This document shows positions 25,719 through 33,726 of a DNA stretch of 64,000 bases, piece by piece. The notes below the pieces were generated by a model. The model was given only the letters and a program-made list of their open reading frames with translations, was not told the DNA's origin and ran no database searches. A program made the position numbers and the translations under genes. This DNA is from Massilia sp. CFBP 13721. GTDB taxonomy: Bacteria > Pseudomonadota > Gammaproteobacteria > Burkholderiales > Burkholderiaceae_D. The DNA lies in assembly GCF_014842025.1 (NCBI RefSeq), contig NZ_JACYUY010000014.1, positions 86,280 to 150,279 of the forward strand, written 5' to 3'. How positions within the stretch are numbered: the first letter of the stretch is position 1; each line of letters opens with the position of its first letter.

Positions 25719-26987
25719 ATGAACAATCGCAATCGCCTTACCACCTATATCCTGATCGGCCTCGCGCTGGGGATCGTTGTCGGCTACTTCGTCAATGCGA
25801 ACGCCGAGAATCCTACCGGCTTCGCCGACACGATGGCGCTGGTGACGACGCTGTTCCTGCGCCTGATTAAAATGATCATCGCGCCGCTGGTCTTCTCGAC
25901 CCTGGTGGTCGGCATCGCCAAGATGGGCGACGCCAAGGAAGTCGGCCGCATCGGCATCAAGGCGCTGGGCTGGTTCGTGATCGCCTCGGTCATCTCGCTG
26001 TCGCTGGGCCTGGTGCTGGTGAACCTGTTCCGTCCGGGCGACGCCATGGCCCTGGCCGGCAACCTGCCGCCGGTCGGCACGGCGTCGGGCATCGTCACCA
26101 CCGGTCTCACCATGAAGGAATTCATCACCCACCTGGTGCCCGCTTCGATCGTCGACGGCATGGCCAAGAACGAGATCCTGCAAATTGTCGTGTTCTCGCT
26201 GTTCTTCGGCACCGCCGCCGCCGCGGTCGGCGCGCGCGCCACGCCGATGATCGATGCCATCGACGGCGTCGCCCACGTCATGCTCAAAGTGACCGCCTAC
26301 GTCATGAACTTCGCGCCGATCGCCGTGTTCGCGGCGGTGGCCGGCATCATCGCCAAGAGCGGCCTCGGCGTGCTGTCGACCTACGGCATCTTCATGGCCG
26401 AGTTCTACCTCGGCATCATCCTGCTGTGGGTAATCCTGATCCTGATCGGCATGGCCTTCCTCGGCCCGCGCGTGCTGCGCCTGATCGGCCTGCTGAAGGA
26501 ACCGACCCTGATCGCCTTCTCGTGCGCGTCGTCGGAAGCGGCATTCCCGAAAACCCTGGAAGGCCTGGAGAAATTCGGCGTCAAGAACCGCCTCGCCGCC
26601 TTTGTCCTGCCGATCGGGTATTCGTTCAACCTCGACGGCTCGATGATGTACTGCACCTTCGCCGCCGTCTTCATCGCCCAGGCCTACGGCATCGAACTGC
26701 CGCTGACGACCCAGATCATGATGATGCTGGTGCTGATGCTGACCTCGAAGGGCATGGCCGGCGTGCCGCGCGCTTCTCTGGTCGTGATCGCCGCCACGCT
26801 GGCCCAGTTCAACATCCCGGAAGCGGGCCTGCTGCTCCTGCTCGGCATCGACCACTTCCTCGACATGGCGCGTTCGGCCACCAACGTGATCGGCAACGGC
26901 ATCGCCACCGCCGTCGTCGCCAAGTGGGAAGGCGACCTGGAAGAGCCGGTGCCGCACAAGGACGTGGCGACGTCGCCACTGCGCTAA
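25719..26987 (+). CDS. Dicarboxylate/amino acid:cation symporter (DAACS family)
   Basis: The 422-residue inner membrane protein belongs to the GltP/DctA fold: TLFLRLIKMIIAPLVFSTLVVGIAKMGD, the serine-rich re-entrant loop (FSCASSEAAFPKTLEGLEKFGVKNRLAAFVLPIGYSFNLDGSMMY), and the C-terminal NVIGNGIATAVVAKWEGDL. It would take up glutamate, aspartate or C4-dicarboxylates with protons or sodium. Its head-to-head position with the glt ABC operon and proximity to an asparaginase favour acidic amino acids. A terminator follows. Confidence 0.9.
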   Translation: MNNRNRLTTYILIGLALGIVVGYFVNANAENPTGFADTMALVTTLFLRLIKMIIAPLVFSTLVVGIAKMGDAKEVGRIGIKALGWFVIASVISLSLGLVLVNLFRPGDAMALAGNLPPVGTASGIVTTGLTMKEFITHLVPASIVDGMAKNEILQIVVFSLFFGTAAAAVGARATPMIDAIDGVAHVMLKVTAYVMNFAPIAVFAAVAGIIAKSGLGVLSTYGIFMAEFYLGIILLWVILILIGMAFLGPRVLRLIGLLKEPTLIAFSCASSEAAFPKTLEGLEKFGVKNRLAAFVLPIGYSFNLDGSMMYCTFAAVFIAQAYGIELPLTTQIMMMLVLMLTSKGMAGVPRASLVVIAATLAQFNIPEAGLLLLLGIDHFLDMARSATNVIGNGIATAVVAKWEGDLEEPVPHKDVATSPLR

Positions 26988-27006
26988 GCGTTACGCATCG
27001 CACACG

Positions 27007-27038
27007 AGGCCTTCCAGCGATGGGAGGCCTTTTTTTTC
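27007..27038 (+). terminator. Intrinsic terminator after the symporter gene
   Basis: A 9-bp stem AGGCCTTCC/GGGAGGCCT with a 6-base loop is followed by a run of eight or nine T, ending 24 bases before the next start codon. Confidence 0.8.
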
Positions 27039-27061
27039 ATAATAAGCATGGAGACGACCCG

Positions 27062-28345
27062 ATGAAACAGCTGGCCGCGGCAGCGATGCTGCTCGTATTG
27101 AACGGCGCCCATGGCGCCACGCAGACCGTCGATTGCGGGCGCCTGCTCGACGTGAAAAGCGGCAGCTGGCGCGAGCGCGTCAGCATCGTGATCGAAGACG
27201 GCACCATCCAATCGATCGGGCCGATGGCGCCCGGCGCCGGCCACGTCGACCTGTCGAACCAGTCCTGCCTGCCCGGCCTGATCGACATGCACGTACACCT
27301 CACGAGCCAGACCCAGCCTGCGATCGACGCCTACCGCGACAGATTGACTGCCGACCCGGCCGACATGGCCTACCGCTCCGTGAAATATGCCGAGCGCACG
27401 CTGCTGGCTGGTTTTACCACCGTGCGCGACCTCGGCGCGGAACAGGCGCTGAACGTGTCGCTGAAGCGCGCGATCGCCGCCGGCAGCATTCCTGGTCCGC
27501 GCATGTTCACGGCCGGGAAATCGATTGCCACCACCGGCGGCCATGCCGATCCGACCAACAACCTGTCGCACTTCCTGGGCGAGGCGATCGGCACGCCGGG
27601 ACCGAGCGAAGGCGTGATCGACAGTCCCGAGGGCGGGCGCCAGGCCGTGCGTGCGCGCTACAAGGAAGGTGCGGACCTGATCAAGATCACCGCCACCGGC
27701 GGCGTGCTGAGCCAGGCGGCGAATGGCCAGAACTCGCAGTACACCGAGGATGAATTGCGCGCCATCGTCAGCACCGCGAAAGATTACGGTTTTCGCGTGG
27801 CCGCGCACGCGCACGGCGCCGAAGGCATGAAGCGCGCGCTGCGCGCCGGCGTCGACTCGATCGAGCACGGCACCCTGATGGACGAGGAGACCGTGGCGCT
27901 GTTCAAGAAGACCGGCCACTGGTACGTACCAACCATTTCGGCCGGCCGCTACGTCGCCGACAAGGCGAAAGATCCGAACTACTACTCGGCACTGGTGCGC
28001 CCGAAGGCTGCCGCGATCGGCCCGCAACTGCAGGCGACCTTTGCGCGCGCCCACAAGGCAGGGGTAAAAATCGCCTTCGGCACCGACGCCGGCGTGTTCC
28101 CGCACGGAGAGAATGCGAAAGAGTTCGGCTACATGGTCGAAGCGGGCATGAGTCCGATCGAGGCGATTCGCGCCGCGACCATCAACGCCGCCCTGCTGCT
28201 CGACCAGCCACAGCGCCTGGGCATGGTGGCGCCGGGCTTCGCGGCCGACATCGTCGCCGTCGACGGCGACCCGCTGCGCGACGTCAAACTGCTCGAACGC
28301 GTGACCTTCGTGATGAAAGACGGCGTCGTCTACAAGAAGCCGTAA
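27062..28345 (+). CDS. Secreted metal-dependent amidohydrolase (prolidase-like)
   Basis: The 427-residue protein has a Sec signal peptide (MKQLAAAAMLLVLNGAHGA) and an amidohydrolase-superfamily barrel. Metal-ligand motifs are LPGLIDMHVHL (about residue 78), LIKITATGGVLSQ, VAAHAHGAEGMKRALRAGVDSIEHGT and IAFGTDAGVFPHG. The best match in memory is the group of imidazolonepropionase-related enzymes that includes Xaa-Pro or acyl-amino acid dipeptidases such as Sgx9260. GGAG sits eight bases before the ATG. With the asparaginase 25 bases downstream it likely forms a short operon releasing amino acids in the periplasm. The exact substrate is unknown. Confidence 0.87.
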   Translation: MKQLAAAAMLLVLNGAHGATQTVDCGRLLDVKSGSWRERVSIVIEDGTIQSIGPMAPGAGHVDLSNQSCLPGLIDMHVHLTSQTQPAIDAYRDRLTADPADMAYRSVKYAERTLLAGFTTVRDLGAEQALNVSLKRAIAAGSIPGPRMFTAGKSIATTGGHADPTNNLSHFLGEAIGTPGPSEGVIDSPEGGRQAVRARYKEGADLIKITATGGVLSQAANGQNSQYTEDELRAIVSTAKDYGFRVAAHAHGAEGMKRALRAGVDSIEHGTLMDEETVALFKKTGHWYVPTISAGRYVADKAKDPNYYSALVRPKAAAIGPQLQATFARAHKAGVKIAFGTDAGVFPHGENAKEFGYMVEAGMSPIEAIRAATINAALLLDQPQRLGMVAPGFAADIVAVDGDPLRDVKLLERVTFVMKDGVVYKKP

Positions 28346-28370
28346 CCGATTTTAGTTAAAGGAGATGTAT

Positions 28371-29462
28371 ATGCTGTTCCAGAAAACCGCCCGCTCGGCC
28401 ACCGCGCTGTTCGGGTTCCTGATGTGCCTTGCCTTCGCCGCACAGGCACAGACCCAGGCCGCCGCCGTCAAACTGCCGAACGTGACCATCCTCGCCACCG
28501 GCGGCACCATCGCCGGCACCGGCGCCACCAGCACCACCACCGTCGGCTACACGGCCGCCACCGTCGGCGTGCAGGCGCTGATCCAGGCCGTACCCGAGAT
28601 GACGAAGATCGCCAACGTCAGCGGCGAGCAGGTGTTCCAGATCGCCAGCGAAAACATGGGCAACGAGCACTGGCTGGCACTGGCCAAGCGCGTCAACACC
28701 CTGCTGGCGCAGCCGACCATGGACGGCATCGTCATTACCCATGGCACCGACACGCTGGAAGAAACCGCCTACTTCCTGAACCTGGTCGTGAAAAGTAAAA
28801 AGCCGGTCGTGGTGGTCGGCTCGATGCGCCCTTCCACTGCGCTGTCGGCCGACGGCCCGATCAACCTGTACAACGCGGTGATGCTGGCCGGCTCGCAAGA
28901 GGCGGTCGGCCGCGGCGTGCTGGTCGCGATGAACGACCAGATCAACGGCGCACGCGACGTCAGCAAGACCAACACCACCACCACCGACACCTTCAAGGCG
29001 TCGGAGCTGGGCATGCTCGGTTACATCCAGGGCGGCAAGCCGTATTTCTATCGCACGGCGACGCGCAAGCACACGGTCGAGACGGAATTCGACGTGACGG
29101 GCTTGTCGGTCTTGCCGCAGGTGGAGATCGCCTATGCGCATGCGAACGTCGGTCCGGTCGCCGTCGAGGCGCTGGTGGCGGCGGGCGCCAAGGGCTTGAT
29201 CCACGCGGGCGTCGGTAACGGTTCGCTGCCGGCCAAGGTGCGTCCTGCCTTATCAAGCGCGCGCAAGAAGGGCGTCATCATCGTGCGTTCGGCGCGCGTC
29301 GGCCAGGGCATCGTGGCGAGGAATGGCGAGGCGAACGACGATGAGCTCGACTTCGTGGCGGGCGATAACCTGTCGCCGCAAAAGGCGCGCATTTTGTTGA
29401 TGCTGGCGTTGACCAAGACGACCAATACGCGCGATATTCAGAAGATGTTTAGTACGTACTAA
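28371..29462 (+). CDS. ansB: Periplasmic type II L-asparaginase
   Basis: The enzyme hydrolyses asparagine to aspartate and ammonia. The 363-residue protein has a signal peptide (residues 1-25, ending AAQA), the first catalytic motif ILATGGTIAG with the nucleophile Thr at about residue 43, and the second motif VITHGTDTLEETAYFL with its Thr-Asp pair. GNGSLP and VRSARVGQG near the end are typical of the family. The start at 28371 is chosen because GGAG at 28361 is correctly spaced for it and too close to the ATG at 28365. It would feed the Asp/Glu importers encoded just upstream. Confidence 0.94.
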   Translation: MLFQKTARSATALFGFLMCLAFAAQAQTQAAAVKLPNVTILATGGTIAGTGATSTTTVGYTAATVGVQALIQAVPEMTKIANVSGEQVFQIASENMGNEHWLALAKRVNTLLAQPTMDGIVITHGTDTLEETAYFLNLVVKSKKPVVVVGSMRPSTALSADGPINLYNAVMLAGSQEAVGRGVLVAMNDQINGARDVSKTNTTTTDTFKASELGMLGYIQGGKPYFYRTATRKHTVETEFDVTGLSVLPQVEIAYAHANVGPVAVEALVAAGAKGLIHAGVGNGSLPAKVRPALSSARKKGVIIVRSARVGQGIVARNGEANDDELDFVAGDNLSPQKARILLMLALTKTTNTRDIQKMFSTY

Positions 29463-29515
29463 GGCGGTGTGCACCGGTACGTGGGGCTGTTGCCTGCCTT
29501 GGTATCGGTGTTTTA

Positions 29516-29620
29516 GATCCGCGTGGGCGGAACCCACCCTACGGTCACCGCCAACAGCGAGATCATACGAAACCCGGATCGATAACGTTTCCCGTAGGGT
29601 GGGCTCCGCCCACGCGGATC
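29516..29620. repeat. REP-like palindrome pair
   Basis: GATCCGCGTGGGCGG...CCCACCCTACGG (29516-29544) is mirrored by CCGTAGGGTGGGC...CCCACGCGGATC (29592-29620). Here the outer arm is GCGGATC instead of GCGTTCAA, and both arms share the change. It fills the gap between the convergent asparaginase and ABC exporter genes. Confidence 0.8.
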
Positions 29621-29665
29621 AAACGAACCGATAGCGCCCCACGCAACAGCGCCACCTTCCTCCGC

Positions 29666-31513
29666 TCACTCCCCCTGCAACTCCAACGGCGGACTCGCCA
29701 ACTCTTCATCCGGCCGCGCCTGCTGGCGCTCCCACATCTGCGCATACAGCCCCTGCGTCGCGAGCAGGCTGCCGTGCGTGCCGCGCTCGACGATCCGGCC
29801 GTGATCGAGCACGATGATCTGCTGCGCATCGGCGATCGTCGACAGGCGGTGCGCGATCACCAGCGTGGTGCGGTTCTTCGCGATCTCCTTCAGCTGCGCC
29901 TGGATCGCCTGCTCCGACTTCGAATCGAGCGCCGACGTCGCCTCGTCGAAAATCAGGATCGCGGGGTTCTTCAGCAAGGTGCGTGCGATCGCCACCCGCT
30001 GCTTCTCGCCGCCCGACAGCTTCAGGCCACGCTCGCCCACCATGGTCGCGTACCCGTCGGGCAGGCTCTCGATAAAATCGTGGATCGAGGCGGCGCGTGC
30101 GGCGGCGACGATGTCGTCGTGGCTGGCGCCCGGCCGGCCATAAGCGATGTTGTATTCGATGGTGTCGTTGAACAGCACCGTATCCTGCGGCACGATGCCG
30201 ATCGCGGCGCGCAGCGAGGCTTGGGTGACGGTGCGGATGTCCTGGCCGTCGATGCTGATCGATCCCTTGTTCACGTCATAAAAACGGAACAGCAGGCGCG
30301 ACAGCGTCGACTTGCCGGAGCCGCTGTGGCCGACCACGGCGGTGGTGGTGCCGGCCGGGATGGCGAAGTCGACGTCGAACAGGATCTGGCGCTTGGCTTC
30401 GTAGCTGAACTCGACGTGCGAGAACGCCACGCTGGCGCCGCGCGTGGCCAGCGGCTGCGCGCCCGTCGAATCGGCCACTTCGCGGTTCTGGTCGAGCAGG
30501 CCGAACAACCGCTCCATGTCGGCCAGCGCCTGCTTGATCTCGCGGTAGATCACGCCCAGGAAGTTCAGCGGGATGTATAGCTGGATCATGAACGAGTTCA
30601 CCAGCACCAGGTCGCCCAGGGTCATGGTGCCGGCAATGACGCCTTCGGTGGCGCGCCACAGGATCAGGGTAACGGCGGTGGCGATGATCAGCGACTGGCC
30701 CGTATTCAGCACCGATAACGAAGTCTGCGAGCGCACCGCGGCATTCTCGTAGCTTTGCAGCCCCTGGTCGTAGCGCTTCGCTTCGTAATCCTCGTTGCCG
30801 AAGTATTTCACGGTCTCGTAGTTGATCAGCGAGTCGATCGCCTTTGTATTCGCCTTCGAGTCGAGGTCGTTCATGGTGCGGCGGAAGTGGGTACGCCATT
30901 CGGTCACGACCACGGTGAACGTGATGTAGGTAACGAGCGCCACGGCGGTGATGATGCTGAACCACTTGTCGTAGTTGAACACCAGGTAACCCAGCACCAG
31001 CGTGATCTCGACCAGGGTCGGCAGCACGTTGAACAGCGAGTACGAGATCAGCGAATTCACGCCGCGCGTGCCGCGTTCGATATCGCGCGTCATGCCGCCG
31101 GTCTGGCGGTTCAGGTGAAAGCGCAGCGACAGCGCGTGCAGATGGCGGAACACGCGCAGGGCGATGGTGCGCACCGCGCGCTGCGTGACGCGCGCGAACA
31201 GGAATTCGCGCAGCTCGGTAAACACCGTGGTCGACAGGCGCAGCAAGCCGTAGGCGACCAGCGCGCCGAGCGGCAGCACCAGCAGCGCCTGCGGGTGGGC
31301 GGGGTCGATCGCCAGCTGGTCGATCAGCTGTTTCAGCACCAGCGGCACGCCGACGTTGGCCATCTTGGCGCCGATCAGCGCACCGAGCGCGGCGATCACG
31401 CGCCATTTGTAGACCCACAGATAGGGAAACAGGGTTTTCAGGGTGGCCCAGTCCGTACGCTGCCGCTGGATACCGTCGGGCGGAGGAGGAGGACTGGTGG
31501 AAGAGCGTCGCAT
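29666..31513 (-). CDS. Atm1/HMT1-type ABC exporter (fused permease-ATPase)
   Basis: The 615-residue half-transporter has six membrane helices in residues about 30-310 and a nucleotide-binding domain with Walker A GHSGSGKST, signature LSGGEKQRVAIARTLL, Walker B ILIFDEATSALD and a switch His (VIAHRLSTI). The membrane part carries Atm1 markers such as LRFHLNRQTGGMTRDIERGTRGVNSLISYSLFNVLPTLVEI and TVVVTEWRTHFRRTMNDLDSKANTKAIDSLINYETVKYFGNE. Bacterial Atm1 homologues export glutathione or glutathione-metal complexes. The ATG at 31511-31513 is preferred; a GTG 51 bases upstream would overlap the promoter of the divergent thioesterase gene. Confidence 0.92.
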   Translation of the reverse strand: MRRSSTSPPPPPDGIQRQRTDWATLKTLFPYLWVYKWRVIAALGALIGAKMANVGVPLVLKQLIDQLAIDPAHPQALLVLPLGALVAYGLLRLSTTVFTELREFLFARVTQRAVRTIALRVFRHLHALSLRFHLNRQTGGMTRDIERGTRGVNSLISYSLFNVLPTLVEITLVLGYLVFNYDKWFSIITAVALVTYITFTVVVTEWRTHFRRTMNDLDSKANTKAIDSLINYETVKYFGNEDYEAKRYDQGLQSYENAAVRSQTSLSVLNTGQSLIIATAVTLILWRATEGVIAGTMTLGDLVLVNSFMIQLYIPLNFLGVIYREIKQALADMERLFGLLDQNREVADSTGAQPLATRGASVAFSHVEFSYEAKRQILFDVDFAIPAGTTTAVVGHSGSGKSTLSRLLFRFYDVNKGSISIDGQDIRTVTQASLRAAIGIVPQDTVLFNDTIEYNIAYGRPGASHDDIVAAARAASIHDFIESLPDGYATMVGERGLKLSGGEKQRVAIARTLLKNPAILIFDEATSALDSKSEQAIQAQLKEIAKNRTTLVIAHRLSTIADAQQIIVLDHGRIVERGTHGSLLATQGLYAQMWERQQARPDEELASPPLELQGE

Positions 31514-31575
31514 GGCAGGGATCCGGGATCTATGGTTCAATTCGGGACGATTGTAGCTTTTCACGAGAATTCAAG

Positions 31576-32028
31576 ATGACCACGCCAGAAAACCCCGCCC
31601 CCGCCCACAGCGACACCAGCACCAACCGTCTGCCGGAAGGGAAAATGCCGCAGCTGCGCGTGATGCCGGGTCCGCCCGATGCGAACGTGTATGGCGACGT
31701 CTTCGGTGGCTGGATCATGGCGCAGGTCGACATCGCCGGTTCGCTGCCGGCCACGCGCCGCGCCAATGGCCGCGTCGCCACCATCGCGGTGAATTCCTTC
31801 CTGTTCAAGAACCCGGTGTTCGTCGGCGACCTGCTGTCGTTTTACGCCGATATCGTCAAGGTAGGCAATACCTCGATCACCGTGTACGTCGAGGTGTATG
31901 CCGAGCGCAACCGCCTGCAGTCGAACATCGTCAAAGTCACCGAGGCGACGCTGACCTATGTCGCCACCGGCCCCGACCGCAAGCCGCGCCAGCTGCCGCC
32001 GATCGAATCGCTGATCTCGCATCAGTGA
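31576..32028 (+). CDS. Acyl-CoA thioesterase, YciA-like hotdog fold
   Basis: The 150-residue protein is a single hotdog domain with the signature MPGPPDANVYGDVFGGWIMAQVDIAG, in which the Asn/Asp in DANVYGDVFGG lies at the active site of YciA-type enzymes, followed by VATIAVNSFLFKNPVFVGDLLSFYADIVKVGNTSITVYVEVYAERN. YciA hydrolyses a wide range of acyl-CoAs and may adjust the free CoA pool. The stop overlaps the PhoD start by four bases (GTGA), so the two are translationally coupled although no pathway link is obvious. Confidence 0.9.
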   Translation: MTTPENPAPAHSDTSTNRLPEGKMPQLRVMPGPPDANVYGDVFGGWIMAQVDIAGSLPATRRANGRVATIAVNSFLFKNPVFVGDLLSFYADIVKVGNTSITVYVEVYAERNRLQSNIVKVTEATLTYVATGPDRKPRQLPPIESLISHQ

Positions 32029-33596
32029 AAGAAACGCGCCGCAGCTTCCTGCTCGACGCGGCGCGCCTGGCGGCCGCGGCGACAAGCGGCGCCGCTTTCA
32101 GTACCGCCGCCGCAGGCAATACGTATCCCTTCTCGCTCGGCGTTGCTTCCGGCTCGCCGCTGCCGCATGCGGTCATCCTCTGGACCCGTATCCTGCCCGA
32201 TCCGCTGAACGCGGCGTCAAGTCCGGCGATCGCGCTGACGGTGCGCTGGGAAGTGGCCGAAGACGAGGCGTTCCGCAAGGTGGTGGCGCAGGGCAGCGCG
32301 GTGGCGGCGCCCGAGCTGGCGCATAGCGTGCACGTCGATGCGACGGGTTTACGGCCGGCGCACTGGTACTGGTACCGCTTCATGCTGGGCAACGCCGTCA
32401 GCCCGGTCGGCCGTACCCGCACCGCGCCAGCGGCCGACGCGCTGCCCGGGTCATTGAAAATCGCGGTCGCTTCTTGCCAGCACTGGGAGTTCGGCCACTA
32501 CGCCGCGCATCGCCACATCGCCGCCGCCGCGCCCGACCTGGTCGCCTTCCTGGGCGATTACATCTACGAGTGGGGACCGTATCAACTGCGCCATCCGGCG
32601 CGGGCGATCCGCAGCGACGAATCGTTCACGCTGGCGCAGTACCGCGCGCGCTATGCGCAATACAAAAGCGACCCTGACCTGCAAAGCGCGCACCGCGCCG
32701 CGCCCTGGATCGTCACCTGGGACGACCACGAAGTCGCCAACGACTACGCCGGCGACATCGACGAGCGGCTGTCGGCCGACTTCGCCGCGCGGCGCGCGGC
32801 AGCGTATCAAGCGTTTTATGAACACATGCCGCTGCGCCTGGCCCCGCCGCGCCCCGGCCGCTTCGGCGCCATGCGCATGTTCCAGCGCCATGACTGGGGC
32901 CGGCTGGCACGCTTCCATGTGCTCGACAACCGCCAGTACCGCTCACCGCTGCCCTGCCCGAAACCAGGCCGCGGCGGCTCGAACGTGGTGCTGGCGCGCG
33001 CCTGCGCCGAACTGCGCGACCCGCGGCGCACGATGCTCGGTGGCGAACAGGAAGCCTGGCTGGCGCAGGGGCTGTCGTCCTCGCGCGCGCACTGGAACAT
33101 CCTGGCCCAGCAGACACCGCTGGCGCAATCGAGCGGGGTGCCGGTGCGCGCGCCCGACGATGGCCGCTTCTGGACCGATGGCTGGGATGGCTATCCGGTG
33201 GCGCGCCGGCGTTTGCTCGATACGCTGGTGCGTAGCGGTGCGAACAATCCGCTGGTGCTGGCGGGCGACGTGCACACCTTTTATGCGAGCGAATTAAGGC
33301 GCGATTTCAATCGGCCAGTGTCGCGCGCGAATCCGGTTGTCGCCGCGGAACTGTGCGGTACGTCCGTCACCTCGAGTTCGCGGCCGCAGGCGCGCACCCA
33401 GGAAAACGTCGAGCGCAATCCGCACATGCTGTACGGACGCAGCGACCGCCGCGGCTACATGCTGGTAGAGCTGACGCCGCAATCCGCGCAGGCGCGCTTC
33501 ATGGCGCTCGACGACGTGCGCGATGCGCGCAGCGGACAGTCGCAGGCGGCCGCCTTTGCCGTCGCGGACGGGTCGCCGCGGATCCGGCGCGCCTGA
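32025..33596 (+). CDS. phoD: Tat-exported alkaline phosphatase D (PhoD family)
   Basis: The 523-residue protein begins with a twin-arginine signal (ETRRSFLLDAARLAAAATSGAAFSTAAAG), so it would be exported folded with its Fe/Ca centre. The body has an N-terminal PhoD domain (FSLGVASGSPLPHAVILWTRILPDP...VRWEVAEDEAFRKV) and the phosphatase core with IAVASCQHWEFGHYAAHRHIA, DLVAFLGDYIYEWG, IVTWDDHEVANDYAGD and LVLAGDVHTFYASEL carrying the metal-binding Asp and His residues. PhoD enzymes release phosphate from mono- and diesters. The GTG start overlaps the thioesterase stop. Confidence 0.92.
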   Translation: MKETRRSFLLDAARLAAAATSGAAFSTAAAGNTYPFSLGVASGSPLPHAVILWTRILPDPLNAASSPAIALTVRWEVAEDEAFRKVVAQGSAVAAPELAHSVHVDATGLRPAHWYWYRFMLGNAVSPVGRTRTAPAADALPGSLKIAVASCQHWEFGHYAAHRHIAAAAPDLVAFLGDYIYEWGPYQLRHPARAIRSDESFTLAQYRARYAQYKSDPDLQSAHRAAPWIVTWDDHEVANDYAGDIDERLSADFAARRAAAYQAFYEHMPLRLAPPRPGRFGAMRMFQRHDWGRLARFHVLDNRQYRSPLPCPKPGRGGSNVVLARACAELRDPRRTMLGGEQEAWLAQGLSSSRAHWNILAQQTPLAQSSGVPVRAPDDGRFWTDGWDGYPVARRRLLDTLVRSGANNPLVLAGDVHTFYASELRRDFNRPVSRANPVVAAELCGTSVTSSSRPQARTQENVERNPHMLYGRSDRRGYMLVELTPQSAQARFMALDDVRDARSGQSQAAAFAVADGSPRIRRA

Positions 33597-33661
33597 GCTG
33601 CGGCACGCGGCGCCATTTGTTGCGTGACAACACCAGCGCGCTGCGGAGATTTCGATAAATA

Positions 33662-33681
33662 ATGCTGAGTTAGCATAAAAT
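33662..33681 (+). promoter_or_regulatory. Dyad and possible -10 box before the hybrid kinase
   Basis: ATGCT-GAGTT-AGCAT (33662-33676) is a 5-bp dyad directly abutting TAAAAT (33676-33681), a fair -10 box, 45 bases before the start. No matching -35 is clear. It could be a promoter with an overlapping operator. Confidence 0.3.
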
Positions 33682-33726
33682 ACGCAGCTGATTTCGGTAT
33701 TTCTCCACAATTCAAGCTCCCTTGCC

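Noticed and set aside
26426..27061. In-frame extension upstream of the secreted amidohydrolase
   Set aside because: It overlaps the symporter gene in another frame and removes the signal peptide from the N-terminus; the start at 27062 has a good GGAG site.
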